In this document: piece after piece, positions 1 through 8,426 of the stretch
Position numbering within the stretch: position 1 is the stretch's first letter
Layout of the letters: each line of letters opens with the position of its first letter
Assembly: GCA_963764525.1 (NCBI GenBank)
Contig: CAVXTC010000003.1
Coordinates: 1 to 64,000, forward strand
DNA from: DATDIC01 sp963764525
GTDB lineage: Bacteria > Pseudomonadota > Alphaproteobacteria > Acetobacterales > Acetobacteraceae
Direction of reading: 5' to 3'
DNA length: 64,000 bases
Translations under genes and position numbers: made by a program
Notes under the pieces: model-generated
Databases searched by the model: none
Seen by the model: only the letters and a program-made list of their open reading frames with translations
Told to the model about the DNA's origin: nothing

Positions 1-60
1 ATCATTGCCTATGTCTGGCGCCTGCGCGGACGGGTGACCGCCGGGATGGCCGGCCCATGA
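1..60 (+). CDS. 3' end of a membrane-protein reading frame (partial)
   Basis: The first frame of the window reads IIAYVWRLRGRVTAGMAGP and stops at TGA. It looks like the end of a transmembrane helix followed by a basic cytoplasmic tail. The stop overlaps the ATG of the next gene (ATGA). It may be a separate gene. It could equally be the membrane-anchored N-terminus of the CckA-like kinase, separated by a one-base indel, since CckA proteins normally start with two membrane helices that are missing from the kinase frame here. Too little is visible to decide. Confidence 0.3.
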   Translation: MIAYVWRLRGRVTAGMAGP

Positions 61-1227
61 GCCGCGCCGCGAAGGACGATCGCCTGGCGGCGATCAGGGG
101 GACGGCGGCCGGTGTCGCCCACGATGTCAACAATCTGCTGGCCGCCGTCACCGCGGCGGCAGAGGCTGCGTTGGCACGCCAGCCAGCCGACCCCGAGACA
201 TACGCCGATCTTGTCGAGATCCGGATCAGCGCACGCCGTGCCGCCGCCCTGCTGCGCCTGCTGCTGTCGTCCGGTGATCTCAAACGGGATGATTCCCGGC
301 AGTGTGGTCCCAGGAGGAGTGATCCGAGATTTCCTGAGCTCCGCCCGCGGGAAATCGATCCGCTGATCGAGGCGTTCGCCGCCACGCTGCGCCACGTCGC
401 CGGGCCCTGCGTGCGGCTGGACATGACGCTCGGCCTGCACGGCCAACTCGTCAGGCTGGACGAAGATGACCTGCTGCATGCTTTGCTCAACCTGGCGGTG
501 AACGCGCGCGACGCGATGCCGGATGGTGGCGTGCTAAGTCTTGGTACCGGATTGGCCGATATCGCCGAGGCACTGGTGGCGATCCCGGAGACGATCCCGC
601 CAGGCCGCTACGCGACGATCGAGCTGCGCGACAGTGGCTGCGGCGTGCCCGCGGAATTGCTGGAACAGGTATTCGTGCCGCGATTCACCACCAAGGAGCC
701 GGATCGGGGCAGCGGCCTTGGCCTGGGCTTGGTGCGGGAGACGGCGCGGCGGCATGGCGGCTTCGTCTCGCTGGACAGTGGGCGCGACCAGGGCACGGCA
801 GTTCGGCTGTTTCTGCCGATGCCGGCCATGCCATCGCAGGACGGCGCCGGGCGGCTGGTCCTTCTGGCGGAAGACGAGCCGCTGACACGGCGACTGGTGA
901 CCCGAAGCCTCACCGACCGGGGCTGGCGGGTGATCGCGGCCGAGACCGCGGAGGCCATCCTGCGCCGGTTGACCGATGCGGCAGGCAATGACCGCCGGCC
1001 GGCGGTACTGGTGTCCGACATCGCGCTGCCGGGCTTGGATGGGCCGGCACTGGTGCGCGCGGCCAGGCGCATGTCGCCGGGGCTGCCGGCGGTGCTGGTG
1101 TCTGGGTATTCCAAGGCGATCCTGCCGCCGGACCTCGATCGGGTCGCCTTTCTACGCAAGCCGTTCGCGGTCGCGGAACTGCTCGCTGCGATCGCCGAGA
1201 TGGCGGAAGCTGTTGCACCAAGTATAG
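57..1227 (+). CDS. cckA: CckA-like hybrid histidine kinase (HisKA-HATPase-receiver)
   Basis: This is a cytoplasmic sensor kinase with a fused receiver, resembling CckA, which phosphorylates CtrA through ChpT. The H-box GVAHDVNNLLAAV holds the phospho-accepting His near residue 22. The N-box NLAVNARDAMPDGG is near 145 and the G-box GSGLGLGLV follows. The receiver spans about 262-370 with Asp near 321 (LVSDIALPG) and Lys near 368 (FLRKPF). No PAS or membrane segment is in frame; CckA usually has them, so the N-terminus may be lost upstream of the window or to a frameshift. Its own frame stays open to 1556, past the SOS box and into recA. A TAG in the next frame at 1225 ends it where CckA proteins normally end, so a late one-base indel is likely. 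The position just upstream of recA matches other alphaproteobacteria. Confidence 0.7.
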
Positions 1228-1240
1228 GCGAATCGGGCGC

Positions 1241-1255
1241 GTTCGTGCATTGTTC
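1241..1255 (+). promoter_or_regulatory. SOS box (LexA operator) upstream of recA
   Basis: The sequence GTTC-GTGCATT-GTTC matches exactly the alphaproteobacterial LexA consensus GTTC-N7-GTTC, which differs from the E. coli CTGT-N8-ACAG box. It lies about 190 bp before the recA start, so recA is probably LexA-repressed and DNA-damage inducible. The distance implies a fairly long 5' leader. Confidence 0.75.
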
Positions 1256-1444
1256 CAATCGGCCGACCTCAGTCGAACATGAGGCAAACGAATGGTTAAG
1301 ATCACAGGAATGCGAGGGTTGCCATGGTGTTCACTTGCACGTCGGCAATCGGTTTTGCAATCATAGGGCGAGTAGAACGCGCGGCTCTGGATGTCCGGTT
1401 GTAATCGCGCGCCAGCACAGGAACCAGCACAAGGAAATCGGCGA

Positions 1445-2485
1445 ATGGAAAAAAACAAGGCGCTGGATGCGGCGGTCGCACAGATCGAGCGGGCCTTCGG
1501 CAAGGGCTCGATCATGCGCATGGGGGCCCGTGGCGGCAACGAGCAGATCGAGGTGATCCCCTCCGGCTCGCTCGGGCTGGACTTGGCGCTCGGCATCGGC
1601 GGCCTGCCGCGTGGGCGCATCGTCGAGATCTACGGGCCGGAAAGCTCCGGCAAGACCACGCTGGCGCTGCACGCCATCGCGGAAGCACAGAAACGCGGCG
1701 GCACCTGCGCCTTCCTGGATGCCGAGCACGCGCTGGATCCCGGCTATGCGCGCAAGCTGGGGGTCGATGTCGATAACCTGCTGATCAGCCAGCCCGATGC
1801 CGGCGAGCAGGCGCTGGAGATTGCCGACACGCTGGTGCGCTCCGGCGCGATCGACGTGCTGGTGGTCGATAGCGTCGCCGCGCTGGTCCCCCGCGCCGAG
1901 CTGGAAGGGGAGATGGGCGACAGCCACATGGGCCTGCACGCGCGACTCATGAGCCAGGCGCTGCGCAAGATCACCGGCAGCGTCTCGCGGTCCAACACCA
2001 TGCTGGTCTTCCTCAATCAGATCCGCATGAAGATCGGCGTCATGTTCGGCAACCCGGAGACCACGACGGGCGGCAACGCGCTGAAATTCTATGCCTCGAT
2101 CCGCCTGGAGATCAGGCGGATCGGGCAGATCAAGGAGCGCGACGAGGTGGTGGGCAACCAGACCCGCGTGAAGGTGGTGAAGAACAAGCTTGCGCCGCCG
2201 TTCCGCCAAGTGGAATTTGACATCATGTACGGCGAGGGCATCAGCAAGGTGGGCGAGCTGATCGATCTGGGCGTGAAGGCAGGGGTGGTGGAAAAATCCG
2301 GCGCCTGGTTCAGCCATGACAGCCAGCGGATCGGCCAGGGGCGGGAGAATAGCAAGCAATTCCTGCGCGACCACAAGGACGTCGCTGAGGCGATCGAGCG
2401 CAAGGTGCGCGACCAGTCCGGGGTGGTGGCCAACTCCATGCTGGCCACCTCCGACGAGGTCGAGGAGGCCGAGGCGGCTGAGTAG
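1445..2485 (+). CDS. recA: RecA recombinase
   Basis: RecA is the ATP-dependent strand-exchange protein of homologous recombination and the co-protease that triggers LexA cleavage. The 346-aa product is full length and intact. It opens MEKNKALDAAVAQIERAFGK and carries Walker A GPESSGKT (residues 64-71), the MAW region and the conserved FLNQIRMKIGV and ETTTGGNALKFY segments. The acidic C-terminal tail (EVEEAEAAE) is typical. The start is the ATG preceded by AAGGAAA about 8 nt upstream; the frame is open further 5' but that part is not RecA-like. It sits between the CckA-like kinase and a deaminase, under the SOS box. Confidence 0.98.
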   Translation: MEKNKALDAAVAQIERAFGKGSIMRMGARGGNEQIEVIPSGSLGLDLALGIGGLPRGRIVEIYGPESSGKTTLALHAIAEAQKRGGTCAFLDAEHALDPGYARKLGVDVDNLLISQPDAGEQALEIADTLVRSGAIDVLVVDSVAALVPRAELEGEMGDSHMGLHARLMSQALRKITGSVSRSNTMLVFLNQIRMKIGVMFGNPETTTGGNALKFYASIRLEIRRIGQIKERDEVVGNQTRVKVVKNKLAPPFRQVEFDIMYGEGISKVGELIDLGVKAGVVEKSGAWFSHDSQRIGQGRENSKQFLRDHKDVAEAIERKVRDQSGVVANSMLATSDEVEEAEAAE

Positions 2486-2926
2486 GCGCGCTCCCCTCCC
2501 GCTGCCGCTCGATGCGGCCGATCACGAACTGATCGCGGCGGCCAACGACGTGCTGGCGCGGCACTACCGTCCGTTCTGGCACACGGTGGCGGCGGCGGTG
2601 CGCGGGCTGGACGGGCGCATCTGGACCGGCATCCATCGGGTACCACGGTCGGGCGCATGTCGGTCTGCGCCGAGCCGATAGCGCTCGGGCGTGCTTTGCT
2701 GGAGGGCGACGGCACCGTCGATGCCGTGGTGGCGGTGCGACATCCCAAGCCGGAAGAAACCGACCGCGAAATGGCGGTGGTCTCGCCCTGCGGCGCGTGC
2801 CGTGAGCTGATCCTGGACCACTGGCCGGACGCATTGGTGATCCTGAAGGATCCGGGGGGGCTGGTGCCGGGGGGGCTGATGAAGGTCCCCGCCCGGTCAC
2901 TGCTGCCGGCACCATACCGGCGGTAA
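2478..2926 (+). CDS. Cytidine/blasticidin-type deaminase, frameshifted
   Basis: This is a zinc-dependent nucleoside deaminase of the cytidine deaminase fold. The zinc ligands are visible as CAE (MSVCAEPIALG) and PCGAC (VSPCGACREL). The N-terminal half (LDAADHELIAAANDVLARHY) lies in one frame and the zinc-binding half in another. The shift is at about 2635-2641, where adding one base restores GIH-x-GTTVGRMSVCAE. No canonical start is visible in frame; the frame overlaps the recA stop, and a CTG there is the nearest candidate. About 146 aa would be normal for the family. The break may be a sequencing indel or a real pseudogene. Confidence 0.6.
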
Positions 2927-4440
2927 GCTGTTGGTCGTCAGTGTGACGAAAGCGGCAATCCAGGACCCGGCGTGGCACCGCCCTCAGCACGACGGCTAGG
3001 GGATTCGCACATCTCGTTGCAATCTCATTTCAAGTCGGTGGCCGCGGTGGATGGCGTGGAACTGCTCCATGCCGCGGCGCATGGTGATCGGTCCTGGCTC
3101 CTTGTAGTAGCAGTTCCAGCCTCCCAGGCGAGAGATGATCCAGGTGGCCCAGGCCTGACTGCGTGCCGGATGCTGGTTCTGCTGCCGTTCGGTGCGCCCC
3201 TCAAGGGTGGGTCCCAGCGCCGCAAGGGTCTCGATCTGCGGTTCGGTGAAGGTCGTCGAGGCCGGCAAATTGTGTTTGCCGTCGCGTTCCTGCACCAGCT
3301 GGATATCGATGCAGGCCGCCTTCACCGCCACCGCGGCCAGCTTGACCAGGCGTTCGGCGGAGGCGAGCTGGCTGTCTTCCAGTTGCAGGCCCTGCGACTT
3401 CATCACCCGGAACAGCTGCTCGATCACCCAGCGCTGTTTGTACCAGCCGACGATCTGCCAGGCCGCCGCGGCGTCGGCGATCGCGTGGGTGGTCAGCAGC
3501 CGCCAGTGCAGCGGGTCCACGTCCTTGGGCGGCGCCGGTTCGCGCACCTCGACGAACCGCAGGCGGGCGGTTGTCGGCAGGCTGCGGTCGCGCTCGTGGC
3601 GTGGGCGGCAGATCTCGACCTCGCCAAACCGCAGTTCCAGGTCGGCGGTGCGTTTGGGCCGACCGGGCTGGCGCGCCGGCAGCGCGAGTTTGCGGGTTCC
3701 CGCCATCGCAAACCCGGCCGCCGCGTCGAACAGCTTGCCGCCGCCGGCCAACCGTCGATCCGCCGTCGCCCGCGTCAGCAGATGGAAGTTGATGCCCGGC
3801 GTCGAGACCCATTTGGGGTAGATGTCGGCTTCACGATCATCCACCACCGTCACCATCGCGGCCGTCTTCAGCACCTGTTTGGCCCGCTCTGCCGTGGCCA
3901 GCCAGCGCATCGACTCGCGGTCTTCCAGCGCGCGGTCCCGATGCGGGGTCGTGGCGACCCCTGGACGGGTCCAGACCTCGCCGCCAACCAGACCCAGGCA
4001 GGCACCGCTCCCGGCGTCCACCGCGATCATCGCGTGCACCAGCACGCCGTAGGCGTTGCCCTTCTTCACCGGACCCAGGCCGCGGCGGCGCTGCGCCGTC
4101 GTTGGGAACGTCACCTCGCTGGTGTCCTGCGGCGCCAGGACGTGCCGCCCGGTTACCGCCGCACCGGTCAGAGTGCTCCAGTCCTCGACGATCTTCGCTG
4201 CCGTCACCTTCGGGTTGGCGAAGAACCGGCCAGCCCGCAGTTCGCCGCCGCGATCGCCGCCCAGCCGGCGCAAGCACACCGTTTTGCGTGCCACGATCCG
4301 TTCGAGGATCGCAGCCCCCCTTTATCGAGGCGCAGATCCCCAAATGTCCCGAGCGAACATGCCATAACGGCTCCTGTGCTTGGTCAGCCGCGGGCCACCA
4401 AATTGTACTCGCCCCGCGCCGGGCAAGCGCAATCGCGAGA
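2927..4440 (-). mobile_element. Approximate extent of the IS4-family insertion sequence
   Basis: The element is inferred from the transposase and from the way flanking genes end against it: the deaminase gene stops at 2926, and a YkgJ-family gene on the other side runs into it without its own convincing C-terminus. I could not find matching terminal inverted repeats or a target duplication by eye, so both boundaries are estimates. Confidence 0.4.
2996..4365 (-). CDS. IS4-family (Tn5/IS50-like) transposase, one frameshift
   Basis: This is a DDE transposase of the Tn5-type IS4 subgroup. First Asp is in VLAPQDTSEVTF, second Asp in VVDDREADIY, and the YREK signature is intact in WYKQRWVIEQLFRVMK (Y-x2-R-x3-E-x6-K). 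The N-terminus MACSLGTFGDLRLDK begins at an ATG preceded by AGGAG. It runs in a different frame from the rest; the two join at a run of six G on the coding strand (4315-4320), where one more G would restore DKGGAAILERIV. The full product would be about 456 aa, the usual size. The run could be a sequencing error or a slippery site. The transposase itself shows no sign of decay. Confidence 0.85.
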
Positions 4441-5047
4441 CAATACCGCATGCGACATGACATCCGTGCATGCCCAGAGCACGACGGGGGAAGACGATCG
4501 GCTTGAACTTCCCCGCCTGGCCCCGGGCGCGCAGCTTCCGCAGGATGGTCAGAATGGCAGCCTTGTCCTTGGCGATGACGGCATCCCGCAGGACGTCGTT
4601 GATCCGCACCTGGGCGGCCGTATGGCCTGGCGGCCCGGGGATATGAAGATAGACCGGTACGTCGGCCGCGACCGCCGCGGCGACCGACTCTGCCAGTCCC
4701 TCCGCCTTCAGGGCCGCGGCATTGAGCAGCCCAAACCTGACCCCGAGACGCCTGGTCCCGTTTTCCGCTGAAACCTCGCCGTGCAATTGGACCAGCACGC
4801 CCGATTTGTCGGGTCGGAGCGACTCCCGCACCCATTTCAGGCGGGCCGCAAAAAACGCCCGGCATGTGTGCGGCCGCGTCTCATAGATGCCGCAACTGTT
4901 GTCACGCTGGGTGTTTCGGCAGCGATAGCCCTGCGGCTTCTGCAACTCAGGATCATCGATCGTCAGCGCGACACAACAGACATTGCACGTCCCGCAGGTC
5001 CGGCCGGCGACCAATTCGGGCTCCTCGGATGTGCCGTCATCCAGCAT
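4322..5047 (-). CDS. YkgJ-family zinc/iron-chelating protein, 3' end disturbed by IS
   Basis: The protein carries the CxxCxxCC cluster of the YkgJ family (GRTCGTCNVCCVAL), then YRCRNTQRDNSCGIYETRPHTCRAFF, giving a Cys-rich predicted metal-binding domain. Its function is not known. The chosen ATG gives MLDDGTSEEPELVAG; the frame is open about 29 codons further upstream. The recognisable protein ends near the KFKPIVFPRRAL segment (about 4490). The remaining codons to the stop read through the region between it and the transposase start, so its natural end was probably displaced by the insertion sequence. Confidence 0.55.
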   Translation of the reverse strand: MLDDGTSEEPELVAGRTCGTCNVCCVALTIDDPELQKPQGYRCRNTQRDNSCGIYETRPHTCRAFFAARLKWVRESLRPDKSGVLVQLHGEVSAENGTRRLGVRFGLLNAAALKAEGLAESVAAAVAADVPVYLHIPGPPGHTAAQVRINDVLRDAVIAKDKAAILTILRKLRARGQAGKFKPIVFPRRALGMHGCHVACGIVSRLRLPGAGRVQFGGPRLTKHRSRYGMFARDIWGSAPR

Positions 5048-5328
5048 CGGGCTATCCCAGCCTCCCACCACAAGGAGCCGTTCGTCAGGCACAAAGGGAG
5101 CCTGCCCGTCTGCGTCTGCCGCCGCGGTCCGCACCGCACGGTTTCACCCGCGCGTGAAGCCCTTCGTAGCAGAAGGCGGGACGGCGTGTCTCTCACTGGA
5201 ATGTCAAATACCCGCCGGGTCCAGGAACCTTCCGCCCCCGGATTGCTGCCCATGTACCAAGTTACCCGGTCCGCCGATGCTCCTGACGTGGGCGCGGACG
5301 GTTCGTTCATTTTTTGAGGGAGACGCAC

Positions 5329-5659
5329 ATGCCTGTTGGACGTTGCGCGAGCGCGCTGGTGAGACTCACGGCGGTTGGCGGCGCTTCGATGGTCCTCGCC
5401 GGAGCGGCCCTGGCGCAGAGTTCGACGGTGATCATCGCGCCGACCGCGCCGCCGCCGCCCCGAGTAGAGGCCGTCCCGCCGCCCCCCGCTGCGGTTGATG
5501 CCTGGACGCCCGGCCATTGGGCCTGGGGCGGCACGACCTGGGAATGGGTTCCCGGGCAGTACGTGACCCGGCCGGCGCCACAGGCGACCTGGGTTCCCGG
5601 CCATTGGGAGGCTGGAATCCACTGGCTACGTCTGGGTGGACGGCCGCTGGGTCGGCTGA
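5329..5659 (+). CDS. YXWGXW-repeat secreted protein, one frameshift
   Basis: A small exported protein of unknown function, about 109 aa. It has a signal peptide (MPVGRCASALVRLTAVGG...ALAQSS), a proline-rich linker (APTAPPPPRVEAVPPPP) and repeats of the GHWxWxGxxWxWVPGxY type. The ATG follows GAGGGAG at good spacing. Near 5610-5620 the frame shifts by one base; after the shift it reads GYVWVDGRWVG and stops, which is the usual family ending. The next gene is a paralogue, so this is a tandem duplication. Confidence 0.7.
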
Positions 5660-5701
5660 GCCGGCACCGCCCGAACCGTTATTATCCCCGGGGATCGAAC
5701 C

Positions 5702-6088
5702 ATGCCTCGTGCATATTCCGCCGCCGCCCTGTTGCCGCTCGTGCTGGCGCTTGGGGCGTGCGTTACCTCGGCACCGCCGCCTCAGGGCGCGTCCACCGTC
5801 ATTGTCGCGCCGCCGGTCGCGAGCGTGGCGCCGGGACCGAGCGTGATGGTGGCGCCGTCAGCGCCGCCACCGCCTCGATCGGAGCTCGTGCCGCCCCCGC
5901 CGCAGGGCAGCGGCCCGGTCGTGTGGCAGCCGGGCCATTGGGCGTACACCGGGGCAAGGACAGAGCCCTGGAGTTGGGTGTCCGGCAGCTATGTGCCGAC
6001 GGCACCCGGGCGCACGACCTGGATCCCCGGCCAATGGCAGCAGACCCCCACTGGTACCTGGGTGTGGGTCACCGGCCACTGGGCTTAG
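5702..6088 (+). CDS. YXWGXW-repeat lipoprotein
   Basis: This intact 128-aa paralogue of the preceding gene is a predicted lipoprotein: the signal sequence ends in the lipobox LALGAC, so Cys20 would be acylated. A Pro/Val-rich linker (SVMVAPSAPPPPRSELVPPPP) leads to repeats GHWAYTGARTEPWSWVSGSY and IPGQWQQTPTGTWVWVTGHW. The tryptophan-rich repeats are conserved across Proteobacteria with no assigned role; an envelope function is likely. It ends GHWA, typical of the family. Confidence 0.8.
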   Translation: MPRAYSAAALLPLVLALGACVTSAPPPQGASTVIVAPPVASVAPGPSVMVAPSAPPPPRSELVPPPPQGSGPVVWQPGHWAYTGARTEPWSWVSGSYVPTAPGRTTWIPGQWQQTPTGTWVWVTGHWA

Positions 6089-6124
6089 GCCCTGGGATAA
6101 GATTACCACATCGTCGATTCTAAA

Positions 6125-6589
6125 TCATCCGGAGTCGAGTGACGGCGAGATCGTATAGTTCCATTCGCCATGGAATGTGTCGCGCGTCAGATTGATCGCG
6201 TCGATCTCGTCGTCGCTGACCGTCACGCCCTTCGGATAGAGGTTGCCGTCGATGCGGCAGGCAACGCTCAACCCGGTCTTGGTGGTCGTGGCACCGATCA
6301 GCTGCACGATCACCTGATGGCTGACCAAGGGCTTGCCGCGCCAGCTCTGGGTGATGAAGGCGAACAGCCGGTGTTCGATGCGGTTCCACTTGCTGATGCC
6401 GGGAAGCAGATGAGCCACGGTAATCGCCATGCCGGTCTTGTTGGCCAGCTTTTGCAATTCGCGTTTCCACAGCCGGACCCGGACGCCGTTGCTACCGCCG
6501 CAGTCGGCCGTGATCAGCAGGCGCTTTGCCCGCAGGTGCCGCAGGACGCGCTGAACAGAATGGGGCCGTCGTTCGCCCGGTAACATCCG
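6125..6589 (-). mobile_element. ISAzo13-family transposase, C-terminal remnant
   Basis: The minus strand encodes RAKRLLITADCGGSNGVRVR, then LLPGISKWNRIEHRLFAFIT, SWRGKPLVSHQVIV and TFHGEWNYTI, all landmarks of ISAzo13 transposases. Only the C-terminal third or so (about 150 of the usual 400 or more residues) is present. It is joined in frame to the enoyl-CoA hydratase upstream, with no start codon of its own, so it is a decayed element. An 18-bp inverted repeat marks the junction. Confidence 0.75.
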
Positions 6590-6675
6590 TTCGACACAAA
6601 GTTCACCAAGGGCCGCGAAGTTCCTGAAGCAATCTTCTTGGTTAGCTTCGCCGCCTCGGTGAACTTTGTGTCGAA
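6590..6675. repeat. 18-bp inverted repeat at the hydratase/IS junction
   Basis: TTCGACACAAAGTTCACC at 6590-6607 is repeated exactly in inverted orientation at 6658-6675. The similarity continues inward imperfectly (GCGAAG on both arms). The structure is consistent with two IS termini left facing each other after deletion of the rest of the element. It could fold as a hairpin in RNA. Confidence 0.7.
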
Positions 6676-7483
6676 TCCTGCAACCCGTCCTGGGGGCGCT
6701 CAGCGGTACCCATCCAGGCTTGCGCTTTTCCCGGAACGCCGTGGTTCCCTCCCGCGCCTCGGGGTCGTGGCGCTGGGTCGCGCTCTCGTGCGCGAGCAGG
6801 CTCATTTGCCGCTCGTCGAGCAGCAGCCCGTTGGCGCCGAGGAACGACCGCTTGGTCATCGCGATCGCGCCGGGGGCGCCGAGCAAGATCGCGTCGAGCA
6901 CCTCCGTCAGCTTCGCTTCGATGGCATCGGTCGCAACGACCTCGTGCACCAGGCCTATGCGCATTGCTTCGGTGGCGTCGAACCGCTCGCCGGTCAGCGC
7001 GTAGCGGCGCGTGTGGCGCAGTCCCATGGCGTGAACCATGTGGGTCGAGATCGGCGTCGGGGCGACACCGACGCGCACCTCGGTCAGGCCGAACACCGCA
7101 TCTGGGGTGGCGAAGGCGACATCGACGCAACAGACCATGCCGCAGCCGCCGCCGAAGCAGGCGCCGTGCACCATCGCGATGGTGGGTTTGGGAAATTCAT
7201 TGAGAAGCTGCATCGCCCGGGTGGTGGCCATCGAGGCGGCATAGTTTCGCTCCGGCGGATACGCCGCCGCGCGCCCGAGCCAGCCGATATCGGCACCGGC
7301 CTGGAAGTGCTTGCCGGCCCCGCGCAGCACCAGGCAGCGCACGGCCGGGTCCGGTGCCAGCCGCTCCAGCCCGGCGATCAGCTCGGCCAGCATGTCCTCG
7401 TCATAGGCGTTGCCGCGCTCGGGCCGGTTCAGGGTAGCAGTCGCGACGCCGCGGGAATCGGTTTCGAGCAGGACCAGCGTCAC
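6676..7483 (-). CDS. Enoyl-CoA hydratase/isomerase family protein, 3' end fused to IS remnant
   Basis: A crotonase-fold enzyme, probably hydrating an enoyl- or methylglutaconyl-CoA in fatty-acid or branched amino-acid breakdown. Visible motifs are the oxyanion-hole segment HFQAGADIGWL, the second oxyanion turn FGGGCGMVCCVDVAFA and the catalytic-Glu region FGLTEVRVGVAPT. The protein is complete to the usual terminus EKRKPGWVP. No stop follows: the frame reads on through the IS inverted repeat into the transposase remnant and stops only at 6125. The original stop was lost to the insertion. The chimera may still be active because the catalytic core is whole. Confidence 0.8.
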
Positions 7484-7585
7484 GACTCACCTGCCTCTCA
7501 AGGGGTGCGGTTTCGATGAAGTCCGCGACAGTCTCCCATCATCCCGGCTCGCGGCTCAACTCCGGCAACGCGAACGCGGCGAGGC

Positions 7586-8279
7586 TCACCCCAGCGCAAC
7601 CCCGAATGTTTCCGCAAAGCCCGCACGCCCGGCCGTGGTGATCGACACCGCCCGGCTGTCGCGCATCCGCGCGATCCAGCCCAGTTCAAAGCAGCGGCAC
7701 GCCAGCGCCGCGCCGACGCGGCCGGCGAGGTGGGGGCGCCGCTCGCTCCAGTCCAGGCAGGGGCGGCAGAACACCCGCTTCGCACTGCCGCCGCGGTCTG
7801 GCTCGGCGCCGAACGCCTCGAGGAAGCCCTGCCCGGCATCGGTCAGCTCGCCGCCGTCCGGGGCCAGCAGGACATGACCGCGCTCGATCAGCCGGTCGGC
7901 CAGCGCCACGCCCAGACGACCGGCGATGTGGTCGTAGCAGGTGCGGGCGGTGCGCAGCGCGTCCCCGCCTTTCCAGGCAGTGCGGCGGGCTGGCGGCTGC
8001 GTCTCGCCGGCGAGCGCCATGATGCTTTCCACCATGTGCGCCACGTGGGGGGACGCCAGGCGATAGTAGCGGTGCCGCCCCTGGCGATCGCCGATCAGCA
8101 GATTCGCCTCGGTCAGCCGTGCCAGATGGCCGCTGGTTGTCTGCGGCGAGACATGCGCGGCGAAGGCCAGTTCCTTCGCGGTCAGCGCGCGCCCGTCCAT
8201 CAAGCGCGGACAGGATGTTGGCGCGCGCCGGGTCGCCGAGCAGGGCGGCGGTGGCGGCCAGATGGGTGACATCGCTCAT
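7586..8279 (-). CDS. ArsR/SmtB-type winged-helix regulator, one frameshift
   Basis: A transcription regulator with an N-terminal ArsR winged helix: LLGDPARANILSAL, then KELAFAAHVSPQTTSGHLARLTEANLL (recognition helix) and GRHRYYRLASPHVAHMVE. It has a longer C-terminal domain containing CRPCLDWSERRPHL. The first 26 or so residues (MSDVTHLAATAALLGDPARA) lie in another frame; removing one base near 8200 joins them. The ArsR family senses metals or small molecules, but no paired metal-binding Cys is obvious in the recognition helix. It is divergent from nothing obvious and sits alone. Total length would be about 230 aa. Confidence 0.75.
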
Positions 8280-8399
8280 GCGGGTGCTCCTGTCGCAACA
8301 GATTTAGGCGCTTGCGGCGGCCTGCGGCGGGGAAATCGTTCGGTGCGGACCGAAGTGATTCGGGGATGGGGCAATCATCACTGCGCAAAGGCGCGGCGA

Positions 8400-8419
8400 C
8401 CTCTCTCCAGTGGGAGAGG
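8400..8419. repeat. Short GC hairpin
   Basis: CTCTCC-AGTG-GGAGAG forms a 6-bp stem just beyond the stop of the sulfotransferase gene. There is no T-run on either strand, so it is not a classical terminator. Similar CCTCTCCC/GGGAGAGG hairpins recur elsewhere in the window, for example after tkt. Confidence 0.5.
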
Positions 8420-8426
8420 TGAAGGG

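Noticed and set aside
1361..2374. A 337-codon open frame antisense to recA
   Set aside because: Complementary to highly conserved RecA codons; His/Gln-rich shadow protein without family features.
4315..4320. Programmed frameshift in the IS4-type transposase at the G6 run
   Set aside because: Programmed shifting is known mainly in other IS families, and identical one-base breaks at homopolymers occur all over the window, so an error is the simpler reading. I keep it only as a possibility.
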